Assembly: GCA_029565675.1 (NCBI GenBank)
Contig: JAKQNP010000039.1
Span: 1 to 33,340 of the forward strand
Direction of reading: 5' to 3'
Source of the DNA: a bacterium
GTDB lineage: Bacteria; Zhuqueibacterota; Zhuqueibacteria; Residuimicrobiales; Oceaniaggregativiventaceae
DNA length: 33,340 nt
In this document: positions 23,006 through 30,618 of the stretch, piece by piece
How positions within the stretch are numbered: the stretch's first letter is position 1
Layout: every line of letters starts with the position of its first letter
Program-made: the position numbers and the translations under genes
The notes under the pieces: model-generated
The model's input: only the letters and a program-made list of their open reading frames with translations
What the model was told of the DNA's origin: nothing
The model's database searches: none

Positions 23006-25405
23006 ATGGAAAATTATGAAAAATTGGGATCGTTCTATCTTGGCAAAGAGGTGGACAGCAAATCCCAGGCAGTTACAGACCGTCTGTTGCTCTACGATTC
23101 CAAGGATTTGACCACCCATGCGGTCTGTGTCGGCATGACCGGCAGCGGCAAGACCGGTCTTTGCATCTGCCTGTTGGAAGAGGCGGCGATCGACGGCATC
23201 CCCGCGATCATCATCGATCCCAAGGGGGATATGGGCAACCTGCTGCTGACTTTTCCGGAGCTGCGCGGTACCGATTTTCTGCCGTGGATCGATCCGGCTG
23301 AGGCAAGCAAGAAGAATCTTTCTCCGGCCGAATATGCCGACCAGCAGGCGGCACAATGGCAGAAAGGGCTGGCCGAATGGGGACAGGACGGCGAGCGGAT
23401 TCACCGATTGCGCGAGGCGGCCGAATTCACTCTGTTCACTCCGGGCAGCAGCGCCGGGGCATCGATTTCCATCCTGCACTCATTCGATGCGCCGGCTGCA
23501 GAAGAGCGGGAAGACGTTGATCTCTATCGCGAACGCATTTCGGTCACCGTCACTTCTTTGCTCGGTCTGATCGGCACGGATGCCGACCCGATTCAAAGCC
23601 GCGAGCACATTCTGCTTTCATCATTGTTCGAACACTATTGGTCGGCCGGCAAGACCCTCGATCTGGCGGCATTGATCCAGGCGGTGCAGACGCCTCCTCT
23701 CAAGCGGATCGGCGTCTTTGAAATGGAATCGTTCTATCCCAGCAAGGAGCGTTTTCAGCTGGCCATGGCGCTCAACAATCTCCTGGCTGCACCGGGATTC
23801 AGCGCCTGGTTGGAGGGTGAACCGCTGAACGTCGACCGTCTGCTCTACAGTGAAACCGGCAAGCCGCGCGTAGCGATATTTTCCATCGCTCATCTGTCGG
23901 ACAGCGAGCGCATGTTTTTCGTCTCTTTGTTGCTCACCCAGATCATCGGCTGGGTCCGCCGTCAGCCGGGCACCGGCAGTCTGCGCGCCATGCTCTACTT
24001 CGACGAGATCTTTGGCTATTTGCCGCCGATCAGCAATCCGCCGGCCAAAGCGCCGCTGTTGACTCTGCTCAAACAGGCGCGCGCTTTCGGCCTTGGGGTG
24101 GTGCTGGCAACCCAGAATCCTGTCGATCTCGACTATAAAGCGCTGTCCAACACCGGGACCTGGATGATCGGCCGCCTGCAGACCGAGCGCGATCGCGACC
24201 GTTTGCTGGACGGGCTGATGACCGCCGCCAATCCGAACCTCGACCGCGCCCAACTCGGCCGCATGATCTCCGGATTGAACAAGCGTGTTTTTTTGTTGCA
24301 CAACGTGCACGAATCGGCGCCGGTGCTCTTTAACACGCGGTGGGCGCTCTCTTATCTTTGCGGTCCCCTGACCCGCAATCAGATCAAGCAGTTGCGGCCC
24401 AGCCGGGAAACCGCGGTTCCCGCTCCGCAAAAAGCGGTTCGCAACGACGCCGGCACCCCTCCAGCTCTGCCGCCTGAAATCGCTCCCCTTTATCTGCCGG
24501 TCCGCAAACAAAAGCCTGCCGACGCCGTGTTGGTCTATCAGCCGCTTTTGTGGACACAGGCGAGGGTGCACTATTTTGACCAGAGCAAAAAAGTCGACCA
24601 TGTGCAAGCGACGCAGCTGGCGGCGGAATTGCGCGAAGGGCCGGTGCCCATAGACTGGACATTGGCACAGAGAGTGGAGTGGGTGGCTGAAGACATGCAA
24701 AATCAGGGCGAAAGCAGTGCTGACTATGCGCCGCTGCCGTCTGCAGCTGCGATCGCGAAAAACCATACAGCCTGGCGCAACGACGCAGCAGAACATCTGT
24801 ATCGCACTGCCCGCCTGACGCTGTTCAAGAACAACCGTCTGAACGCCTACTCGCTGCCGCAGGAAGATGAACGCGATTTTCGTATCCGCCTTGCGCAGGT
24901 CGCGCGCGAAGGCCGGGATCAGTGGAGCGATGAGCTGCGCAAAAAGTACGGCGTGAAAATCGACCGTTTGAAAAGCAAAATTCAAACAGCGGAAGAGCGA
25001 GTGGACCGCGAAAAGAATCAAGCGCAGCAACAGAAATTGCAGTCGGCAATTTCAATTGGCAGCACCGTGCTCGGCGCTTTTCTTGGGCGCAAACGGCTGA
25101 GCAAGACTTCGGTCAGCAGGGCGGGTACGGCGATCAAAAACGCCGGCCGAGCTTCCAAAGAAGCAACAGATGTCAAACAGGCGGAAGAAAATCTCGCTCG
25201 CCTGCAGCTGGAATTGCAGGAACTGGAAAACGAATTCCAGCAGGAACTCGAGAGCGGTGCAGACCGCTTCGATGCGCTGAAAGAACCGCTGGAATCCTTT
25301 GATCTGCGGCCGCGCAAAACCGATATCCAGCTCGATGGTTTTGGTCTGGTCTGGGTGCCCTATTGGCGGCAAAAGGACGGCAAAGAGCTGCCGGCATCCT
25401 TCTGA
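23006..25405 (+). CDS. HerA/FtsK-like P-loop ATPase (DUF853-type ATP-binding protein)
   Basis: The ATG at 23006 follows CGGAAGG. The 799-residue cytosolic protein starts with a short beta part, then Walker A GMTGSGKTG (43-51), IIIDPKGDMGNLL (68-80), a Walker B strand MLYFDEIFGYLP with Asp333-Glu334, and VVLATQNPVDLDYKALSNTGTWMIGRLQTERDR, a sensor/arginine-finger-like stretch. This is the HerA-like DNA-pumping ATPase pattern with a DUF87-type N-terminus. Residues about 640-760 hold a two-part coiled coil rich in Glu, Gln and Lys, interrupted by a hydrophobic Gly/Ala hinge (SAISIGSTVLGAFLGRK). No NurA-type nuclease or restriction partner is adjacent, so its role (DNA repair, defence, or conjugation-like) is open. 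Confidence 0.85.
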   Translation: MENYEKLGSFYLGKEVDSKSQAVTDRLLLYDSKDLTTHAVCVGMTGSGKTGLCICLLEEAAIDGIPAIIIDPKGDMGNLLLTFPELRGTDFLPWIDPAEASKKNLSPAEYADQQAAQWQKGLAEWGQDGERIHRLREAAEFTLFTPGSSAGASISILHSFDAPAAEEREDVDLYRERISVTVTSLLGLIGTDADPIQSREHILLSSLFEHYWSAGKTLDLAALIQAVQTPPLKRIGVFEMESFYPSKERFQLAMALNNLLAAPGFSAWLEGEPLNVDRLLYSETGKPRVAIFSIAHLSDSERMFFVSLLLTQIIGWVRRQPGTGSLRAMLYFDEIFGYLPPISNPPAKAPLLTLLKQARAFGLGVVLATQNPVDLDYKALSNTGTWMIGRLQTERDRDRLLDGLMTAANPNLDRAQLGRMISGLNKRVFLLHNVHESAPVLFNTRWALSYLCGPLTRNQIKQLRPSRETAVPAPQKAVRNDAGTPPALPPEIAPLYLPVRKQKPADAVLVYQPLLWTQARVHYFDQSKKVDHVQATQLAAELREGPVPIDWTLAQRVEWVAEDMQNQGESSADYAPLPSAAAIAKNHTAWRNDAAEHLYRTARLTLFKNNRLNAYSLPQEDERDFRIRLAQVAREGRDQWSDELRKKYGVKIDRLKSKIQTAEERVDREKNQAQQQKLQSAISIGSTVLGAFLGRKRLSKTSVSRAGTAIKNAGRASKEATDVKQAEENLARLQLELQELENEFQQELESGADRFDALKEPLESFDLRPRKTDIQLDGFGLVWVPYWRQKDGKELPASF

Positions 25406-25488
25406 CAGAGCCTGCGCCGAGATGATCAACACCACCTGCGGTTTAGACAGCAGCGCGCCCTGACAACAGTCGCCGTTCGCACTCGTGA

Positions 25489-26925
25489 ATGATTCAAATC
25501 GTGAGATACCGGTTTAGTATGGCGGATAGAAAAACTGATTGCCCACAGGTGTGGGGGACCCGGATTCACAACTGTCTGACACCACCACGCCTGTTCCTTT
25601 TCTTTGGCATCATCTTCGGCATGGTCTGGTCGATCATCACACCGCCGTTTCAGGCACCGGACGAAGACCGCCATTTTTGCCGGGCCTATCAGTTGTCAGA
25701 GGGCCGGTTCTTTCCCGTCGATTTTGATAACACCCAGGGCGACTCGCTTCCGATCAGCGCCATCGAAACGATCGAACAGGTCAATCCCGGAATGCGCTAT
25801 GATTCGTGGGGTGCGCGTCAGGAGCTGACGCGGGTTTGGCACTATCTCTCGCTTCCCCTCGAACCCGAAAAAAAGGCCTTTCACGCTTTTCCGACCCATG
25901 TGATCTATCCACCACTTGCTTACCTGCCGCAAATCATCGGTATTTTCATCGGTAAAAGCTGCGGTGCCTCTCCCTTGTTGTTGATGTATTTCAGTCGCTG
26001 GTGCAATTTGATTTTCTGGTTGATCATGATTCACGCTGCTTTGCGGCTGATGCCTGCAGGGCGTTGGATTCTGCTGATCGTCGCTTTGATGCCCATGAGC
26101 CTCTTTCTCGGCGCCTCGTTGAATCAGGATGCCGTGATCAACAGTCTGGTTTTTTTGGCACTGGCTTTTGTTCTCAACCGGGCCCGAACACCCGGCCGCC
26201 TTGCGCACCAAGATCTGCTGGTCATCGCGCTTTTGCTGATGGCTTTGGCGTGCTCAAAACCGGGATACGCGATCTTTTCTCTGATTTTTTTGCTCTTGCC
26301 CGTCGACAAAATGCCATCGCGTCGTTTCTACATCCCGACTGCACTGTTTTTATTCACCTCAGGTTATGGCCTGGCTCTCTTTTGGAACCGGCTCATCAGA
26401 GCCAACCTGAACTGGTTCGAACCGTTTGCCTCATACCCGGATCAACTGCAGTTGGTGCTGCACAATCCCCTCCAGTTTCTCAAGGCGGTGGCCTTTTCGC
26501 TCTGGAATTATAAAGGTTTCTATCTGCGTTCGCATATCGGGCAATTGGGATGGCTGGATACGGTATTGCCCCGGCATGTCATCCTTACCTATTTGTTTAT
26601 GTTGGTGGGAGTGGCTGTGCTGGAACGCGGCGCTACCGTTTCAGGGCGCCAAAAGGGGATTATGGCGCTGATTATCGCCGGACTGACCTTACAGACCCTG
26701 CTGGCGCTCTATCTGGTCTGTTCACCGGTGGGCTCTCTGCAGGTCGTCGGCATGCAAGGCCGGTATCTCATTCCGGTCGCGCCGATGTTCTGGCTCTTGT
26801 GGCAAAACCGCAGAGTCGGCCGACCCAACTTCGCCTGGAACACGGCTGCCAAACCGGCCATCGTTCTGACTCTGCTGTTGACGCTGGCCGAAACGACGCG
26901 AGTTCTTCTGCAACGCTATTATTGA
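25489..26925 (+). CDS. Polytopic membrane protein (DUF2142)
   Basis: This encodes about 478 residues with roughly ten hydrophobic helices (first at about 33-50). The extracytoplasmic loop after helix 1 has PPFQAPDEDRHFCRAYQL (52-69), the DUF2142 signature, which resembles the acidic first loop of GT-C-fold glycosyltransferases. Further family features are THVIYPPLAYLPQ, LGASLNQDAVINSL and a final GRYLIPVAPMFWLLW. The family is membrane-embedded and frequently tied to cell-surface polysaccharide synthesis; a lipid-linked sugar transferase role is a reasonable inference. No good ribosome site marks the start: ATG 25489 and ATG 25519 are both possible. It lies 83 bases after the ATPase gene. Confidence 0.82.
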   Translation: MIQIVRYRFSMADRKTDCPQVWGTRIHNCLTPPRLFLFFGIIFGMVWSIITPPFQAPDEDRHFCRAYQLSEGRFFPVDFDNTQGDSLPISAIETIEQVNPGMRYDSWGARQELTRVWHYLSLPLEPEKKAFHAFPTHVIYPPLAYLPQIIGIFIGKSCGASPLLLMYFSRWCNLIFWLIMIHAALRLMPAGRWILLIVALMPMSLFLGASLNQDAVINSLVFLALAFVLNRARTPGRLAHQDLLVIALLLMALACSKPGYAIFSLIFLLLPVDKMPSRRFYIPTALFLFTSGYGLALFWNRLIRANLNWFEPFASYPDQLQLVLHNPLQFLKAVAFSLWNYKGFYLRSHIGQLGWLDTVLPRHVILTYLFMLVGVAVLERGATVSGRQKGIMALIIAGLTLQTLLALYLVCSPVGSLQVVGMQGRYLIPVAPMFWLLWQNRRVGRPNFAWNTAAKPAIVLTLLLTLAETTRVLLQRYY

Positions 26926-26969
26926 CCTGCGGCTTTCAGCTCCGATCACGAACAAGAGTGGCCTGCAAT

Positions 26970-27003
26970 AAAAAAACGGGTGATCCCTTGTGGAACCACC
27001 CGT
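26970..27003 (-). terminator. Intrinsic terminator of the BON-LysM gene
   Basis: Read on the minus strand, ACGGGTGGTTCC pairs along all 12 positions (two G-U) with GGGATCACCCGT around ACAA, followed by seven T residues. It sits 23 bases beyond the stop codon. Confidence 0.92.
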
Positions 27004-27025
27004 CGTTATTTGGATCCTATTTGCC

Positions 27026-27466
27026 TTAGATCTTGGGGATGCGCAGCTTCTGTCCGGGGTAGATCAGATCCGGATTTTTGATCACTTCGCGGTTGGCTTC
27101 GAAAATAACAGGGTATTTCATCGCATTGCCATAGTATTTTTTGGCAATCTTGGAAAGAGAATCACCCGGTTTGACTTCGTAATAATCGAGCACCTGCTCT
27201 TTGTCAGTAGCAGGGGCTGTAAGATTGTCGGCGACCACTTTCGCCACGCCTTTGACATTGCCAGCCAGCAGGATGGCTTTTTCGCGGGTGGCGATCGAAT
27301 CGCATACACCGCTCAATGTGACGACACCGTCTTTAAAATCGGCTTTCAGATTGGTGATTTTCCCAGCCAGATCTTTGTTGAGCATTTCTTCGATTGCTTT
27401 TGCTTCTTCTTTGCCTGCACCGAAGACATTGGCCCCCACATTCTTGATGAAATCAAATAACCCCAT
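27026..27466 (-). CDS. BON and LysM domain protein (Kbp/YgaU-like)
   Basis: This 146-residue protein has no signal peptide. A BON domain (about 22-83; DLAGKITNLKADFKDGVVTLSGVCDS, then KVVADNL) is followed by a LysM domain (about 94-146; YYEVKPGDSLSKIAKKYYGNAMKYPVIFEANREVIKNPDLIYPGQKLRIP). The order and length match the E. coli K+-binding protein Kbp (YgaU, 149 residues), a soluble protein that binds potassium. The ribosome site AAAGGAGA precedes the ATG. It is the second gene of a minus-strand operon, 41 bases after the DUF4332 gene, and ends in a strong terminator. Potassium binding is inferred from the family. Confidence 0.92.
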   Translation of the reverse strand: MGLFDFIKNVGANVFGAGKEEAKAIEEMLNKDLAGKITNLKADFKDGVVTLSGVCDSIATREKAILLAGNVKGVAKVVADNLTAPATDKEQVLDYYEVKPGDSLSKIAKKYYGNAMKYPVIFEANREVIKNPDLIYPGQKLRIPKI

Positions 27467-27507
27467 TTTAATCTCCTTTTTTTGAATGGATTCGAGGTTT
27501 CAGGCGA

Positions 27508-27921
27508 TCAATAAGTCACCATAGGATCCAGTTTTTTTGCCGCTTCGACCCAGCGTGTAACCATCGACAAGCTCGGCAACTGGCGAACCAGTGCTCTTCC
27601 CTTGCTGTTCACTTCCACCATTTTGGCATGCAGATTTGCCGGCACCCGGTTGCGCAATTCTTTTACTGTGTCGACGCCCGCTTTTTCCAACAATTCGGCA
27701 TATTCACTGCCGATGCCTTTGACGCGATAAAGATCCGCCATATTGACCCATTTCAGGATCAAAGTTTCGTCGACACCCGATTTCTCCGCCAATTCCTTGC
27801 GATCTTTGCGGGTGGCGCCTTTTTTCAGCAGATTGGCGACACTGCGCACTCCCACTGCACGCAATTTCTGTTCATAAGTCGTCCCGATTCCCTCAATCGA
27901 GCTGATTCGATAAGTCGTCAT
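27508..27921 (-). CDS. DUF4332 helix-hairpin-helix protein
   Basis: The ATG at 27921 has the perfect ribosome site GAGGAGG, which rules out the longer frame starting at 28038. The 137-residue protein has two helix-hairpin-helix-like units: ISSIEGIGTTYEQKLRAVGVRSVANLLKKG (6-35) and LYRVKGIGSEYAELLEKAGVDTVKELRNR (64-92), with a connecting helical part. The Gly-Ile-Gly turns are typical of non-specific DNA-binding HhH motifs, and the whole resembles the DUF4332 family, whose role is unknown. It is the first gene of an operon with the BON-LysM gene. A promoter candidate lies at 27971-28000. Confidence 0.88.
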   Translation of the reverse strand: MTTYRISSIEGIGTTYEQKLRAVGVRSVANLLKKGATRKDRKELAEKSGVDETLILKWVNMADLYRVKGIGSEYAELLEKAGVDTVKELRNRVPANLHAKMVEVNSKGRALVRQLPSLSMVTRWVEAAKKLDPMVTY

Positions 27922-27970
27922 TGTTCTCCTCCTCGTTAGATTAATCGTTCCCCACCGACAGAAAAAAGTA

Positions 27971-28000
27971 TTTATACTTACTACAAAACAAACCGCGCAA
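27971..28000 (-). promoter_or_regulatory. Promoter candidate for the DUF4332-BON-LysM operon
   Basis: On the minus strand, TATAAA (27971-27976) is preceded by TTGCGC (27995-28000) at 18 bases. The -10 box is good and the -35 moderate. It would give a leader of about 45 bases. Confidence 0.5.
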
Positions 28001-28319
28001 ATATTCCTCAAATAAACAACACGTTCGGTGATGAACAAAACCGATAAAAATACACAACCATTTTACATTCTTATAATTGTTTGACTCCCCCGGGAGAGGA
28101 CCGTCCAATGTTATGACGATCGTGTGCTAGGCCCCTGTTGTGAAATGCGATATCCCTGACACGTTATCAAATATAGAAAATTAATCACTAGATACAAGGT
28201 TTTTTTTGCGAATTGTCTCTATCTTCGCGGTCACCTCATCTTGTGTGTCGATCAACTGACAGGTCCCAAACCTTTTGCACCATTTGCCTGGCGCCGCAGA
28301 GTGCACAGGCATAAAATGC

Positions 28320-28348
28320 TTGAATCGCACGGCAAAAAGCCGTATTGT
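28320..28348 (+). promoter_or_regulatory. Weak promoter candidate for GxGYxYP paralog B
   Basis: TTGAAT (28320-28325) and TATTGT (28343-28348) are 17 bases apart, each matching consensus at four of six positions. The spacer contains the small hairpin ACGGC-AAAAA-GCCGT... at 28328-28342. This differs from the strong promoter and long structured leader of paralog A. Confidence 0.3.
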
Positions 28349-28384
28349 TTAAAGTTCGAACCGAGAATCCAACAAGGAGGTAAA

Positions 28385-30448
28385 ATGAAAACAATCCATA
28401 TCAGCATTATGTGTGCTCTGCTGCTCTTGATTTCGTTATCATTGGCTGCCCAGGACCACAATTCTTTGCAGGGCAATTGGACGCTGGTACCGCAAAAAAG
28501 CAGCGAGATCGATCTCTACGGCACCCTGCAGCTCGATTTTCAGCTCAATGCTGATGAAATCCGCTTGATCCAGCAATGGGGGCGTGGGCGCAGTTTCAAC
28601 GACACTCTCCTCCTCAAAACCGATAAAGCAGTGGAACAGGTGATCGCCGATCGTGTTTTCCCCACCAATGTCTTTATGGGTCTGATGATGCCGGTGGGAG
28701 CCAAACGGAGCCTCAAAGCCTCCTGGCAGCAAAAGGACCTAAAGCTTGTGGTCGATGAGAGTTTCCCCCTGCGCGGCTCGCAGGGCGCGGTTCCGGTCCA
28801 GGTTCAGCATACCTATACCCTGTCGCCGCAAGAGGATATCCTCACCTACACCATCAACCGCACCAGCCGCAAAAGCGGTCCGCCGATCCAATACGTGCTG
28901 AAACGCACCGGCAGCCGCATTGCCTGGACCATGGAGCTTGAGGATGACTGGGCAATCGACAGCAAGCTGCCCGAGCAGGCCATGTTGATTTCGCTGCAGG
29001 GCCTGGCCAATGCCGAGGGACCGAATCTCTATTTCATCTATCCCAAGACCTGGGATTTTCGCTTTACCCCCAACGTTTTTGATTTCCTCCAGAACGAGCG
29101 CCATTATACTTTTACCAAGCTGAGAAACGCCGAACAGGCGCTCAATACTTTTCGCAATGCGATCAAGGGCTATGTGGTCTGGGACAAGGAGGTGCGCACC
29201 TCGCTGATCGTCGCCTTTACTGTGGCCGGACTGGAACAGGCGGTGGTGGTGTCAGAAGAATTGATCCCGCTGGTTGAAAAATTGGGAGTGCCCCTGGTCG
29301 AGGATTTTCGCGGCAAATTCACCGGCCAAACGGATGCGCAGATCTACAGCTGGGCGATCGATCAGTACTGGGATCGATGCAGCAAAGAGTATATCGTCTG
29401 GATGGGCGGCGAGCACGGCACCATCATGAAACCCGGTGTGGCTGACTGGGGCATCACCAAAAAAGCCTTTTTCAACGACCTCTCCACAAAAGAAACCGAC
29501 AGCGAAGAATATGCCCTGGCCAACCGCTTGCTGGCAGACATGAAACCCCTCTCCTATGTTTTTGGCTGGCATTCCTACAAAAAAGATAAAGAGCGCGATC
29601 ACGTCAAACTGACCTCCAGCTATGCGCTCCGCGTCGAGGGCCTGCACACCCTGCCGAATATGAGTTTCAGCAGCCAGGTGCCTGCATCGCCCGGTTTTGT
29701 CTTTAAAAACAACCACAACCTGGTGCCGGGCAAGACCTACAAGCCGAAGAAAAAAGTCTATATCTCCTGCATCCAGACCGATTGTCTCGGCCTTGGCGCC
29801 TGGACGCAGCCCGGTCGCGGCGAGATCCCCTATGCCTGGGAGGTGACCATGAACTGGTCCTGGCTGGCGCCGGCGATGATGGAATATTTCTATTCGCAAG
29901 CCACACCCAACGACTATTTCATCGGCTCGCTGGGCGGCCCCGGCTATATGTATCCGAAAGCCATCCCGCCGCACTATCTCCCGCAAATCGTCGACATTGC
30001 CTACGATCTCATGCAGAAACTCGATCTCAACGTTTTCGAGATCATGGATTACTCCGAGGGCGCCACTGTCGAAGGCAATTCGGATCTGACCCGTGAAGTG
30101 GTGAACACCTATTACGAGCGCATGCCCGGCGCCATCGGTTTTGCCAACGGCTATGCACCATCTTACACCTTCACGGCTAAAGACGGCCGACCGTTGTTGT
30201 CCTTCGATTACTACCTCTCTCCCAGCCGGCCGGAAGCCGATGCCGTCGCCGATCTGCTCGAACTGGCGGCCATCAATGCCGAGCGTCCCTACTTTTTGCT
30301 CATGCATGTGCGGCAGTGGAGCGACATCACCCGGGTCAAGTCCATTCTCGACAAACTGCCGGCCGAGTTTGAACTCGTGCCTCTCGATATTTTTCTCAAG
30401 ATGGCCGGCCAAAAACCGACTTTCGAAGAGCGATTTTTGGAGCGCTGA
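28385..30448 (+). CDS. GxGYxYP-family exported protein, putative glycan-active enzyme (paralog B)
   Basis: The ATG at 28385 has the ribosome site AAGGAGG at 5 bases and starts a signal peptide (hydrophobic 6-21, SLAAQ). The 687-residue product follows paralog A from end to end: N-terminal beta domain (GNWTLVPQKSSEIDLYGTL...), GxGYxYP N-region, and the C-terminal domain with GPGYMYP at 518-524. By eye the C-terminal half is clearly more conserved between the two copies (long identical runs such as WHSYKKDKERDHVKLTS) than the first 160 residues. It is followed by a GC-rich hairpin and, 170 bases on, by a heparinase-type lyase, so the two may serve the same substrate. The family activity is predicted, not known. 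Confidence 0.86.
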   Translation: MKTIHISIMCALLLLISLSLAAQDHNSLQGNWTLVPQKSSEIDLYGTLQLDFQLNADEIRLIQQWGRGRSFNDTLLLKTDKAVEQVIADRVFPTNVFMGLMMPVGAKRSLKASWQQKDLKLVVDESFPLRGSQGAVPVQVQHTYTLSPQEDILTYTINRTSRKSGPPIQYVLKRTGSRIAWTMELEDDWAIDSKLPEQAMLISLQGLANAEGPNLYFIYPKTWDFRFTPNVFDFLQNERHYTFTKLRNAEQALNTFRNAIKGYVVWDKEVRTSLIVAFTVAGLEQAVVVSEELIPLVEKLGVPLVEDFRGKFTGQTDAQIYSWAIDQYWDRCSKEYIVWMGGEHGTIMKPGVADWGITKKAFFNDLSTKETDSEEYALANRLLADMKPLSYVFGWHSYKKDKERDHVKLTSSYALRVEGLHTLPNMSFSSQVPASPGFVFKNNHNLVPGKTYKPKKKVYISCIQTDCLGLGAWTQPGRGEIPYAWEVTMNWSWLAPAMMEYFYSQATPNDYFIGSLGGPGYMYPKAIPPHYLPQIVDIAYDLMQKLDLNVFEIMDYSEGATVEGNSDLTREVVNTYYERMPGAIGFANGYAPSYTFTAKDGRPLLSFDYYLSPSRPEADAVADLLELAAINAERPYFLLMHVRQWSDITRVKSILDKLPAEFELVPLDIFLKMAGQKPTFEERFLER

Positions 30449-30502
30449 TCGGCAGGCGGTCCATACCGCACATCGTGTTCGATTGCCTGATTTTTAGAGA
30501 TG

Positions 30503-30537
30503 AAACCCCCGGAGACGGCCGAGCTCCCGGGGGTTTT
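30503..30537 (+). terminator. Terminator after GxGYxYP paralog B
   Basis: AAACCCCCGG (30503-30512) pairs perfectly with CCGGGGGTTT (30527-30536), with a 14-base loop able to add two more pairs, and four T residues at the end. The short T-run makes it moderate. Confidence 0.65.
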
Positions 30538-30618
30538 CACTTGCTGCCGGAATAAGGCTGAAAATTGTGCCGGTCTCCTCATTAAAATGTTCGACTCTTG
30601 ATCCGGAGAATCTTGCTG

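Larger units (their letters stand above)
27922..28384 (+). other. Divergent intergenic region between DUF4332 and the second GxGYxYP gene
   Basis: This 463-base AT-rich gap contains a minus-strand promoter candidate (27971-28000) and a weak plus-strand one (28320-28348). The middle (about 28080-28300) has a TTGACT box at 28081 without a partner, and no gene or conserved RNA that I recognise. Confidence 0.5.

Noticed and set aside
28081-28116. Promoter with TTGACT upstream of paralog B
   Set aside because: No acceptable -10 box lies at 16-18 bases; the nearest (TTATGA) is 24 bases away.
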